Shown here piece by piece: positions 1 to 8,311 of a DNA stretch of 64,000 nucleotides. The notes beneath the pieces were generated by a model. The model searched no databases. It saw nothing but the letters and a program-made list of their open reading frames with translations, and had not been told where the DNA came from. Numbering within the stretch: the first letter of the stretch is position 1; the number at the start of each line of letters is the position of its first letter. A program made the position numbers and the translations under genes. Origin of the DNA: Tianweitania sediminis (GTDB lineage Bacteria > Pseudomonadota > Alphaproteobacteria > Rhizobiales > Rhizobiaceae); contig NZ_JAGIYY010000005.1 of NCBI RefSeq assembly GCF_017813335.1, forward strand, positions 1-64,000, written 5' to 3'.

Positions 1-84
1 TGGATCGACGACTACTGTGAAGTCCACCCGCACTCCGGTCTCAAGTTCCGCTCACCACGCGAGTTCCTGCGCCTCAGTGCTTAA
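1..84 (+). CDS. IS3-family transposase (OrfB/integrase), C-terminal end only
   Basis: The first 27 codons form the extreme C-terminus of an IS3-family DDE transposase. Residues reading WIDDYCEVHPHSGL followed by SPREF match the usual end of OrfB, which lies just after the catalytic core. The 5' part, including the DDE triad, is outside the window, so activity cannot be judged. A terminal inverted repeat of the type expected for this family follows within 40 bp. Confidence 0.8.
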   Translation, partial: WIDDYCEVHPHSGLKFRSPREFLRLSA

Positions 85-97
85 ACCAACCGCCGCC

Positions 98-123
98 TGT
101 CCGGTGAAACGGGGTCAACTCCA
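98..123 (+). repeat. Right terminal inverted repeat of the IS3-family element
   Basis: This 26-bp segment reads outward from the element as TGGAGTTGACCCCG and onward, and ends with CA on the + strand, as IS3-family tips do. It lies 14 bp after the transposase stop codon. The matching left end is outside the window, so the boundary is inferred from family features. Confidence 0.5.
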
Positions 124-711
124 CGCCCCTTTTTTCTGGAGGAGTGCCACAGGAGCGAGGCGATCTGCTCGCGGGTGTACCAACTCGTCCGCTTGCGGCG
201 GGCGTGCTTCGGGAGGTCTCAGTAGAGCGTGACGGTCTCGCACTTCTGCTCGGCCATCGCGAATTACTGCGGACTGGAGGTCCTGCAGGTGCCTCGCCCT
301 AGACGGCTGTCTGAGCAACGGCTACCTGCCGCCGGACGAGATGGGGCTGGACGAGGACACCCCGATGGAAGGCAGCGCCTGAGACGGTGGCTGCCGCCGC
401 AGAACCCGTAGGTCAGCGGCGGCTTTTACGTGAGGCTCAGATAAAGGGCAATTTACACTGGCCACGCGGCACGTTGTTGGGCTGGAACGTATTGTCAGTC
501 GCGCGGTATGACCGAAGCGGTCGCAGCACCATTGCCCATGCCGGAAACCTACGCGGGGGCGCTGTTGCCCCGCTGCTCCTGATGGCCGCTACGGCGAATT
601 GCCGTAGGCCCGCCCACTCCTGCGCTCGAACCGATCCTCGCGAGATCCTTTCGCCGTTTCCAGCTTCAGGAAACAACAGTGGTCGATACTTCGCGAAGCA
701 GGCACCAGGAC
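124..711. other. No confident gene; decayed flank of the insertion sequence
   Basis: No open frame here has convincing coding character. On the minus strand about 130-250 there is a protein-like stretch (KRTSWYTREQIASLLWHS) interrupted by TGA. This looks like a broken gene fragment of unknown origin next to the IS end. Confidence 0.4.
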
Positions 712-1119
712 ATGACGCGGCCTGTTTCGGAAATCGCAGAGGATCTCGTTGCAAATGTTGCGAGGATCGACCGGCTGCTGAACGACGCGGAACTGACCGC
801 CTGCATCGAGAGTGCGGTAACTGGTTCCCCTGAAAAGGTAACTCAGGACGCGATCGACCGCCTTCTGTCCGCCCGGCGTGCTTCAGCGTTGATGGCTGCT
901 AGCTTCGGCCGAAGTGTCCGTCCCCGCGTATGCCATGGCAAAGCTTTGCAGGAAGCCCGGCATGAGATGGATTGCGGCCACGCATCTTTGCGCAGGCTGC
1001 TGGCGGGCCTCGTCGAGAGCATGGGACTACGAAGATCGTGGGCCACCGCGACCTGTCACCGACATGAACCGCGACGGCAGGATCTCGCCGTGCGAATGCA
1101 AGCGCCTATTTCGCCGTAA
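712..1119 (+). CDS. Hypothetical protein, doubtful
   Basis: This open frame could encode 135 residues from an ATG at 712. Only the first 65 or so residues look protein-like: acidic, helical, with a pattern such as DLVANVARIDRLLNDAELT. The second half is rich in Arg, Cys and Trp and looks like out-of-frame sequence, so a frameshifted or truncated gene is as likely as a real one. I do not recognise a family. Confidence 0.2.
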   Translation: MTRPVSEIAEDLVANVARIDRLLNDAELTACIESAVTGSPEKVTQDAIDRLLSARRASALMAASFGRSVRPRVCHGKALQEARHEMDCGHASLRRLLAGLVESMGLRRSWATATCHRHEPRRQDLAVRMQAPISP

Positions 1120-1194
1120 CAGTCGACTTCACGAACAAGGCACAAGCACTGCCCGGACTTGGGTCGCTGTCTGAGCCGATACATATCGTCTTGA

Positions 1195-1209
1195 GAGTAA
1201 GCCTTACTC
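1195..1209. promoter_or_regulatory. Inverted repeat, possible TetR operator
   Basis: Two 7-bp arms, GAGTAAG and CTTACTC, are separated by one base. The repeat lies about 140 bp upstream of the TetR-family gene at 1347 in otherwise non-coding DNA. TetR proteins bind such dyads, but nothing shows that this one is the target. Confidence 0.3.
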
Positions 1210-1346
1210 ACCAATTCTAAAAGTGCGAGGAACGGCGACTCAACTCTGTTGCATAGGCATCTGTCCTGTGCTTCCTTGCTGTACCACAAGATGCATGAGA
1301 GAGGGCATGTTGTTGATGAGGGAAGCTCACCGAGTTTTGACAGCTG

Positions 1347-2060
1347 ATGCCTAGCGTGGCGGAGCTTGATGCGTCACGGAGTTGGCAGCGTCGAAAATCG
1401 CACCGCCGCAGCGAGATCTTGGACGCGGCTCGTGCGTGTCTGGAGGAGGTGGGCCAGAACGGAGCGTCGGTCGAAATGATAGGCCGCCGAGCTGGTGTTT
1501 CTGAGGCTACCGTCTACAAGTATTTCCGCACCAAGCACGAGCTGCTTGGTGCGGTCATAGAGGCATGGATGGTACCGGTCATCGAAGAGCTGCGCGTGGA
1601 TGTCGAGGCGACAAGCTCGATCGAGGCTCGCTTGTTTGTGTTGGCGCGCCGTCATCTGGCGGAAATGCAACGCAATCCGCGCATCCACGAGGTGGTTTAT
1701 CGCGAGCTTCGCTGGGCCGATTATCGAGGTTCAGCCTTCCACCGTTACAACCAGCTTTACGCAGGCATCTTCCGGTCGATTTTCGAAGCGGCGATTCAGA
1801 AGGGGGAACTGGCCGCGGATCTCGATATTGCGCTTTGTCGAGACCTTTTTTACGGCGGGCTTGAGCATCTGGGCCAGCGGACGTTCTTTGCCGGCCGCTC
1901 GGTTGATCTCGACCAAATGGCGCGCACCTATTCGCAGATCCTTCTGCGGGGATGGTTGCCCGGTTCGGACAAGCCGAGTCATGCCGAGAGAATTGAGCGC
2001 GCGGTCGTCGCGCTTGAGCGGCTTGCCGCCTCAAGTCGCGTCGCGGCGAACTCGGCTTAG
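1347..2060 (+). CDS. TetR/AcrR-family transcriptional regulator
   Basis: This 237-residue protein has an N-terminal TetR DNA-binding domain at about residues 19-65, with the recognition segment AGVSEATVYKYF. A helical ligand-binding domain fills the rest. Its C-terminal part resembles regulators of fatty-acid and acyl-CoA pathways (TetR_C). It sits 14 bp ahead of the carboxylase operon on the same strand, the place held by atuR in Pseudomonas acyclic terpene clusters. By context it is the local repressor, probably sensing an acyl-CoA or acid; the ligand is not visible from sequence. Confidence 0.85.
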   Translation: MPSVAELDASRSWQRRKSHRRSEILDAARACLEEVGQNGASVEMIGRRAGVSEATVYKYFRTKHELLGAVIEAWMVPVIEELRVDVEATSSIEARLFVLARRHLAEMQRNPRIHEVVYRELRWADYRGSAFHRYNQLYAGIFRSIFEAAIQKGELAADLDIALCRDLFYGGLEHLGQRTFFAGRSVDLDQMARTYSQILLRGWLPGSDKPSHAERIERAVVALERLAASSRVAANSA

Positions 2061-2074
2061 CGCAGGGGGAAAGC

Positions 2075-3694
2075 GTGTCGATCATCCAATCGAAGACAAT
2101 CGCGGAGAGCGCTCAGTTCAGGGCTAACCGACAAGGGCATATCGACCTCATTGAGGAATTCCGTTGCTTGGAGGAAAAGGTGCGGCAGCGGTCGGAGAAG
2201 GCGCGACCTCGGTTCGAGGCCCGCAACCAGATCCCTCCGCGTGACCGCGTTGATCTTCTTCTCGATCGCGACTCGCCATTTCTCGAATTGTCCACGCTCT
2301 GCGGCTTCGGAATGCACGATGATGACGGGCAGGACGAGGTTTATGGCGGCGGCATAATCGTAGGCATCGGCATGGTTTCGGGCGTGCGCTCGATGGTGCT
2401 TGCTAGCGATTCAGGGATCAAGGGCGGCGCGATGCATCCTATGGGTGTCGAAAAGCTGATCCGCGGACAGGAGATCGCTCTCGAGAACAAGCTGCCTCTC
2501 ATCCAGCTCGTCGAGAGCGCCGGTGCCAACCTGGCAAGGCAGTCTGAGATCTTTGTACGTGGCGGCAAAATGTTCGCCAATCTGGCGAAGCTGTCGGCCG
2601 CAGGCATACCTGTTGTTGCGGTAGTCAACGGATCATCGACCGCCGGTGGCGCATACCAGCCGGGTCTTTCTGATTATGTGGTGATGGTGCGCGGGCGCTC
2701 GCACGTGTTTCTCGCCGGGCCGCCGCTCCTTAAAGCGGCGACGGGCGAGATCGCCGACGCGGAGGACCTGGGTGGCGCCCAAATGCATTGCGAGGTTTCT
2801 GGTCTAGGCGAGTACATGGCCGAGGATGACGTCGATGGGATCCGCATCGCGCGCGAGATCATGGCCAGTTTGGCGTGGAACGACAGCCTTCCCATGGGCC
2901 TCGAGCATAGCTTCAAGCCGCCGCGCTATGATGCGGAGGAGCTGTTGGGGGTCGTGCCGGTCGACTATCGCACGCCCTACGACGTCCGCGAGGTCATCGC
3001 GCGGATAGTCGATGACTCCCGTTTCCTGGAGTTCAAGCCGGGCTATGGTCCCATGACCGTCACGGGACATGCCGCCATCGAAGGGCAGCAGGTATCCATT
3101 ATTGGCAACAACGGTCCGATCGACGCGAACGGTTCTGTCAAGGCGGCGCAGTTCATCCAGCTCTCCTGCCAAACAAACCGGCCGCTGATATTCCTGCAGA
3201 ACACAACGGGCTACCTGGTCGGGATCGAAGCTGAGCGTGCTGGCATCGTCAAGCACGGGGCTAAGATGATCCAGGCGGTGACAAATGCGAACGTGCCCAA
3301 ACTCACGCTTCAGATTGGCGCGTCATTCGGCGCGGGCCACTACGGCATGTGCGGTCGATCCTTCGAGCCGCAGTTCCTGTTCTCCTGGCCAAACAACCGA
3401 ATTTCCGTCATGGGCGGCGAGCAAGCCGCCAAGGTGATGACCATTGTCGGTGAGGACGGAGCGCGTGCCCAAGGACGCGAGCCCGACCACAATAAACTCT
3501 CGGCACAAGCGAAGCGCATCGCCGACAGCTATGCTCGCGAGTCGACGGCGCTGTTTGCGACCGCGCGTCTGTGGGACGACGGGCTGATCGACCCGCGCGA
3601 TACGCGACGCGTCCTTGCCTTCTGTCTGCGCACGGCGATAGAGGGTCGCCGGCGCACCACCTATCCAAACAGTTTCGGCGTGGCGAGGATGTAG
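2075..3694 (+). CDS. Acyl-CoA carboxylase, carboxyltransferase (beta) subunit, AtuC-like
   Basis: This 539-residue protein transfers the carboxyl group from biotin to an acyl-CoA, working with the biotinylated subunit at 4508. It has the two crotonase-fold halves of carboxyltransferases. Motifs include the GSSTAGGAY acyl-CoA-binding segment and LAGPPLLKAATGE in the N-half, and GASFGAGHYGMCGR in the C-half. The wording around VRGRSHVFLAGPP and VSGLGEY is closer, in my judgement, to geranyl-CoA carboxylase AtuC than to methylcrotonyl-CoA carboxylase. The start is GTG at 2075 behind AGGGGGA. Methylcrotonyl-CoA or another branched enoyl-CoA remains a possible substrate. Confidence 0.85.
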   Translation: MSIIQSKTIAESAQFRANRQGHIDLIEEFRCLEEKVRQRSEKARPRFEARNQIPPRDRVDLLLDRDSPFLELSTLCGFGMHDDDGQDEVYGGGIIVGIGMVSGVRSMVLASDSGIKGGAMHPMGVEKLIRGQEIALENKLPLIQLVESAGANLARQSEIFVRGGKMFANLAKLSAAGIPVVAVVNGSSTAGGAYQPGLSDYVVMVRGRSHVFLAGPPLLKAATGEIADAEDLGGAQMHCEVSGLGEYMAEDDVDGIRIAREIMASLAWNDSLPMGLEHSFKPPRYDAEELLGVVPVDYRTPYDVREVIARIVDDSRFLEFKPGYGPMTVTGHAAIEGQQVSIIGNNGPIDANGSVKAAQFIQLSCQTNRPLIFLQNTTGYLVGIEAERAGIVKHGAKMIQAVTNANVPKLTLQIGASFGAGHYGMCGRSFEPQFLFSWPNNRISVMGGEQAAKVMTIVGEDGARAQGREPDHNKLSAQAKRIADSYARESTALFATARLWDDGLIDPRDTRRVLAFCLRTAIEGRRRTTYPNSFGVARM

Positions 3695-3698
3695 GCAG

Positions 3699-4511
3699 AT
3701 GGAAAGCCAGAGGATCCTCGTCCGCACCCAGCGCCTGCGCCACGTCTTGAAAATCACTCTCGACGATCCGGTTACAAAGAACGCGTTGAGTCACGAGCTT
3801 GTACACCAATTGTTAGGGGCGCTGAACGCGATTCGGGATGATCGGACAATCCGCGCAATTGTGCTCCGCGGCGCGAACGGAGCCTTTTGCGCAGGCGCCG
3901 ACCTGAAGAGTGCCTTCGCGGACTTAGGTAGCCCGGCCGCCGACGGGTCAAACGATCCGATTTACCGTGCCAACCGGAAAGGGGGCGAGCTGTTCGCGGC
4001 CATCAACTCCCAGCCGCAGACGGTGATCGCGGTCGTCGATGGGCCGGCATACGGAGGTGGGTTCGGCATGGTCTGCTGCGCCGATGTCGTCCTCTGCACC
4101 ACCCGCGCAAGGTTCGCGCTCTCCGAAACCAGTCTGGGTATACCCCCTGCGCAGATCGCTGCCTATGTCGTGGCACGCCTTGGTCAGGCCCGCGCCCGTA
4201 GGCTTGCTTTAACGGCCTCCCGCATCGACGGGCGGCAGGCGTGGCAGATTGGGCTCGCCGATCTGGTGTTCGATAATGCCGACGCGCTAGAGGAGGCTCT
4301 GATTGGGATACTCAACGATATCGGGCGTTGCGCTCCAGGCGCGCTTGCCGTCACGAAAGACCTGATCCTCGGCGACCGCGACCTGCCTACACAGATGATG
4401 GACAGAGCTGCGAAGGCATTCACCGCCTGCATACGTAGCGCCGAAGGCGCGGAAGGAATTGCCGCCTTCAGCGAGAAACGGCCCGCAGCTTGGGTGGAGA
4501 AGCTTTCATGA
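3699..4511 (+). CDS. Enoyl-CoA hydratase/isomerase family protein, AtuE-like
   Basis: This 270-residue crotonase-fold protein has both oxyanion-hole segments: GANGAFCAGADL at about 53-64 and GPAYGGGFGMVCCAD at about 109-123. It lies between the two carboxylase subunits, 4 bp after one and overlapping the other. The same position is held in atu and liu clusters by the hydratase that adds water to the carboxylated enoyl-CoA (isohexenylglutaconyl- or methylglutaconyl-CoA). That role is inferred from context; sequence alone says crotonase superfamily. Confidence 0.8.
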   Translation: MESQRILVRTQRLRHVLKITLDDPVTKNALSHELVHQLLGALNAIRDDRTIRAIVLRGANGAFCAGADLKSAFADLGSPAADGSNDPIYRANRKGGELFAAINSQPQTVIAVVDGPAYGGGFGMVCCADVVLCTTRARFALSETSLGIPPAQIAAYVVARLGQARARRLALTASRIDGRQAWQIGLADLVFDNADALEEALIGILNDIGRCAPGALAVTKDLILGDRDLPTQMMDRAAKAFTACIRSAEGAEGIAAFSEKRPAAWVEKLS

Positions 4512-6460
4512 GCGGGCGCATCGAAAAGATCCTTGTGGCCAATCGTGGCGAGATCGCTTGCCGCATCATACGTTCAGCCCGTGCGAAGGGCATCGCCACG
4601 GTCGCAGTCTATTCGGACGCCGACAGGGACGCCCTTCATGTGGCGATGGCGGACGAGTCAGTCCGGATCGGCCCTCCGCCGGTTCCGCAGAGCTATCTGA
4701 AGGGCGATCACATCATCGAGGCGGCCTTGCGTACTGGCGCCGACGCCGTTCATCCCGGCTACGGCTTCCTTTCCGAGAATGCCAGTTTCGCTGAAGCCGT
4801 CTCGTCGGCCGGTCTCGTGTTCATTGGCCCCTCGCCAGAAGCCATCCGCGCGATGGGGGACAAGGCCGAAGCCAAGCAGCGGATGATTGAAGCAGGCGTG
4901 CCTTGCGTGCCCGGATATCAGGGCGGCGACCAGAGCGAAGAGCGGCTCCTGGCCGCCGCAAGGGAGATCGGCTTTCCCGTAATGCTCAAGGCCTCAGCCG
5001 GTGGCGGTGGACGGGGTATGCGGCTTGTGGCGGAAGAAGCCGCGTTTGCGCGCCTCCTGCGGACTGCAAGATCTGAGGCTCAGAACGCCTTCGGCGACGA
5101 ACGGATGCTGATAGAAAAGGCCGTGGTGAAGCCGCGCCACATCGAGATCCAGATCTTCGGCGACGCGGCGGGCAACTTGATCCACCTCGCCGAGCGAGAC
5201 TGTTCGATCCAGCGCCGTCACCAGAAAATCGTCGAGGAGGCTCCGTCTCCGGGGGTGACGCCGCGAATGCGCAAGGCAATGGGCGAGGCCGCCATCAAGG
5301 CAGCCGCGGCTCTGGCCTATCAGGGCGCCGGCACGGTCGAGTTTCTTCTTGATGCGGATGGCAGTTTCTACTTTCTCGAGATGAACACTCGTCTGCAGGT
5401 GGAACACCCCGTTACCGAGTTGATCACGGGTCTGGATCTCGTCTCAATGCAGATCGACGTCGCTGAGGGACTGCCGCTGCCGCTTTCGCAGGACGAAGTG
5501 ACGATAAGTGGCCACGCTATCGAGGTGCGCCTTTATGCCGAAGATCCGGTCGGCGATTTCATGCCGCAGACCGGGCGCGTAAAGGAATGGATCGCGCCGC
5601 AAGGACCCGGCGTCAGGGTCGATCACGGCCTTCGGGCGGGCACTGAAGTCAGCGCCTTCTACGATCCCATGCTTGCCAAGATCATTGCCTGGGGCAAAAA
5701 TCGCGAGGAAGCACGCCGTCGTCTCCTCAGGGCTCTCGCCGACACACGGATTTTCGGCTTGACGAACAACCGGTCCTTCCTGATGGATGCGCTGGCGGCA
5801 CAGACCTTCATCGACGGTAAAGCCACGACAGCTTTCATCGAGGAAACGTACCCGGACGGCTACGGCGCGAATGAGCCGCCTGCTGACTATTTGAAAGCGC
5901 TTGCGGCGGCATGGTTCTGCCGCGATGCCGCCTGGCGGAACAATAGATGGTCCCGCAGCAGGGTGAAGCTCACCGTCGGTGAGGGTGAGCCCGAATGGTT
6001 CGCGGTCGAAAAGGGCCTTGAGGAGATGCACGTCGTGTCACTCCTAGGGGAGCGCCGGAGCATCGCCCTTCTTTCGGCAAAAGGCGGCGTCTTGCACTAC
6101 CGCGAGGCGAACGTGACGCACGCCGTGCCCTTTCATGCAACTGAGGACGAGATCGTGCTGGTGACAGGTGTCGCGCAATGGCGGATACGTGACGTTACGA
6201 TGGTCGCGCCTGCCGCACTCGAGGCCGACTCGGCCGGGGGAAGCGTTCGGGCTCCCATCACGGGCATGGTCATCTCGCTGGAGGTAACCGAGGGCCAAAG
6301 GGTCGAGCGCGGCCAGGTCCTGGCGACGCTCGAAGCAATGAAGATGCAGCACATAGTAATGGCGCCTGTCGCCGGTCTGGTCGGCACGGTGGCGATCGCG
6401 GAGGGCGCCCAGATCTCGGCACGTGACCTCATCGTAGAGATCATTGAGGAGGGGGCGTGA
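4508..6460 (+). CDS. Acyl-CoA carboxylase, biotin carboxylase/BCCP (alpha) subunit, AtuF-like
   Basis: This 650-residue protein combines a biotin carboxylase domain (from ILVANRGEIACRI near the N-terminus, through the glycine-rich ATP loop SAGGGGRGM and the EMNTRLQVEHPVTE block) with a C-terminal biotinyl domain. The biotin-accepting lysine is Lys612 in EAMKM. It carboxylates its biotin with ATP and bicarbonate and passes the group to the beta subunit. The ATG at 4508 overlaps the upstream TGA as ATGA, so I prefer it to the in-frame ATG at 4490. Length fits geranyl- and methylcrotonyl-CoA carboxylase alpha subunits. Confidence 0.9.
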   Translation: MSGRIEKILVANRGEIACRIIRSARAKGIATVAVYSDADRDALHVAMADESVRIGPPPVPQSYLKGDHIIEAALRTGADAVHPGYGFLSENASFAEAVSSAGLVFIGPSPEAIRAMGDKAEAKQRMIEAGVPCVPGYQGGDQSEERLLAAAREIGFPVMLKASAGGGGRGMRLVAEEAAFARLLRTARSEAQNAFGDERMLIEKAVVKPRHIEIQIFGDAAGNLIHLAERDCSIQRRHQKIVEEAPSPGVTPRMRKAMGEAAIKAAAALAYQGAGTVEFLLDADGSFYFLEMNTRLQVEHPVTELITGLDLVSMQIDVAEGLPLPLSQDEVTISGHAIEVRLYAEDPVGDFMPQTGRVKEWIAPQGPGVRVDHGLRAGTEVSAFYDPMLAKIIAWGKNREEARRRLLRALADTRIFGLTNNRSFLMDALAAQTFIDGKATTAFIEETYPDGYGANEPPADYLKALAAAWFCRDAAWRNNRWSRSRVKLTVGEGEPEWFAVEKGLEEMHVVSLLGERRSIALLSAKGGVLHYREANVTHAVPFHATEDEIVLVTGVAQWRIRDVTMVAPAALEADSAGGSVRAPITGMVISLEVTEGQRVERGQVLATLEAMKMQHIVMAPVAGLVGTVAIAEGAQISARDLIVEIIEEGA

Positions 6461-8247
6461 CGACCATACGCATCGGCGGTGCAACAGGTTTCTGGGGCGA
6501 TTCCTCGATAAGCCTTCCGCAGCTTCTGAAAGGCGGCGGGATCGATTATCTCGTCTTCGACTATCTCGCGGAGATTACTATGTCGATCATGGCGAGAGCC
6601 CGCGCCAAGGATGAAAATGGAGGGTTTGCAGCCGATTTCGTTTCGCTTATCGCCGCGCATCTGCCCGAGATAGCGAGGCAGAAAGTCAAGATCGTGAGCA
6701 ATGCGGGCGGGGTCAATCCGCGCGCCTGCGGGCGGGCTCTGGAAAAGGCGATCAACGATGCCGGCCTAGATGTGAAAGTCGCGGTGGTTTTGGGCGACGA
6801 CCTGGCGCCCCGGCAGGACGAGTTCCGAAAAGGCGGCACGCGCGAGATGTTCACTGGAGAGCCGATGCCGGAGAAGCTGTGGAGCTTCAACGCCTATCTG
6901 GGTGCACGTCCGATCGCTGCTGCACTCGGCCGTGGCGCCGATATCGTCATCACCGGGCGCTGCGTTGATAGCGCCGTGACGCTCGGCGCCTCCCTGCATG
7001 CCTTCGGCTGGCCGCTGGACGATTACGATCGACTCGCATCCGCTTCGCTGGCCGGACACATTCTGGAATGCGGAGCTCAAGCAACGGGCGGCATTCATAC
7101 AGACTGGGACAAGACCGGCGACTGGGCGACAATCGGCTATCCGATCGCCGAGATCGGAGAGGACGGCAGTTTCGTCGTCACCAAACCTAAAGGCACCGGG
7201 GGGCTTGTTTCCGCCGGAACGGTCAGCGAACAGCTCCTCTACGAGATTGGTGACCCGTCGGCCTATCTCCTGCCGGACGTGACCTGCGATTTCACGCAGG
7301 TCGAGATCGAGGAAATTGGGCCGGACAAGGTTCGGGTTACGAAGGCGCGCGGTCGGGCGCCGACCGCCACCTACAAGGCGAGCGCCACTTATCAGGATGG
7401 CTTCCGCGTCGGAATGTACTTGACGATCGGTGGCATCGATGCCGTGGCGAAGGCAAAAAAGGTAGCCGACGCCACGTTGCGACGCTGCGCGCGGCTCTTG
7501 GAAGAACAAGGGGTCGCCCCTTTCAGCGAGACGAGCGTCGAAATCATCGGGTCGGAATCGGCCTATGCTTTTCGGTCGCGCACCATGGCTACCCGCGAGG
7601 TCGTGCTGAAGGTGGCCGCCAAGCACAAGGCTCAGGCGCCGCTCGGAATGCTGGTGCGCGAGTTGACCTCGTCGGGCACGTCCATGGCGCCGGGCATCAC
7701 CGGCATGGGAGGCAACCGGCCGAAGATATCACCTCTGATTCGCCTGTTCTCCTGCCTTGTGCCGAAGGGCGAGGTGCTGGCTTCGATCGAGTTCGACGGC
7801 CGCAGCTTCGAGGCGCCGGCGCCAATGGAAGATGTTGCCGTCCCCCCCCGCGTTCGAGATAGCGCAACCGAGGATGCCGAGACGATCGAAGATCCGGTCG
7901 AGGTTCCTCTGGTGAGGCTCGCCTTTGGTCGCAGCGGCGACAAGGGCAACCACGCCAACATCGGCATCAAGGCGCGCGAGCCGCGTTTTCTGCCCTATAT
8001 CCGCGCAGCTCTGACGCCAGACGTCGTCGCAGGCCATTTCGAGCATTTCGGCGTCGCTGCTGTGCACCGATACGACCTCCCGGGGATACACGCACTCAAT
8101 TTTCTGCTGGAGGACGTCCTTGGAGGCGGCGGTATCGCCTCGCTGCGCAACGATCCGCAGGGGAAGGCCTATGCCCAGATCCTGCTCGACCTTCCAATAC
8201 CTCTCCCTTCGGCCTTGGCGCGCGAGTTGGACAGGCTGCCGCCGTGA
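6457..8247 (+). CDS. atuA: AtuA-like acyclic terpene utilisation protein (DUF1446)
   Basis: This 596-residue protein matches AtuA: a DUF1446 domain from residue 1 to about 450 (RIGGATGFWGDSS at the start, SNAGGVNPRACG, GRCVDSAVTLG) followed by the AtuA-like C-terminal domain beginning near FGRSGDKGNHANIGI. AtuA is needed for growth on citronellol or geraniol in Pseudomonas, but its chemistry is unproven. A GTG start at 6457 overlaps the carboxylase stop. Together with the neighbouring carboxylase and hydratase it is the best marker for an acyclic-isoprenoid-like pathway. Fused AtuA/DUF1446 proteins also occur beside other acyl-CoA carboxylases, so the substrate is not certain. Confidence 0.8.
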   Translation: MTTIRIGGATGFWGDSSISLPQLLKGGGIDYLVFDYLAEITMSIMARARAKDENGGFAADFVSLIAAHLPEIARQKVKIVSNAGGVNPRACGRALEKAINDAGLDVKVAVVLGDDLAPRQDEFRKGGTREMFTGEPMPEKLWSFNAYLGARPIAAALGRGADIVITGRCVDSAVTLGASLHAFGWPLDDYDRLASASLAGHILECGAQATGGIHTDWDKTGDWATIGYPIAEIGEDGSFVVTKPKGTGGLVSAGTVSEQLLYEIGDPSAYLLPDVTCDFTQVEIEEIGPDKVRVTKARGRAPTATYKASATYQDGFRVGMYLTIGGIDAVAKAKKVADATLRRCARLLEEQGVAPFSETSVEIIGSESAYAFRSRTMATREVVLKVAAKHKAQAPLGMLVRELTSSGTSMAPGITGMGGNRPKISPLIRLFSCLVPKGEVLASIEFDGRSFEAPAPMEDVAVPPRVRDSATEDAETIEDPVEVPLVRLAFGRSGDKGNHANIGIKAREPRFLPYIRAALTPDVVAGHFEHFGVAAVHRYDLPGIHALNFLLEDVLGGGGIASLRNDPQGKAYAQILLDLPIPLPSALARELDRLPP

Positions 8248-8311
8248 TGAAGAACATGGCGGAGGAGAACTGCCGCAGATAATGCATGAGAGCGATAGGA
8301 GGATCGCCCGA

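Noticed and set aside
1061-1096. EF-hand-like loop (DMNRDGRISPCE) in a short + frame from 914
   Set aside because: The loop pattern fits, but the frame is short, has no signal peptide or ribosome site and the rest reads as non-coding; chance match is likely.
1239-1262. Resemblance to an IS6-family terminal repeat (CTCTGTTGCATA)
   Set aside because: The match is partial, with no second end and no transposase nearby.
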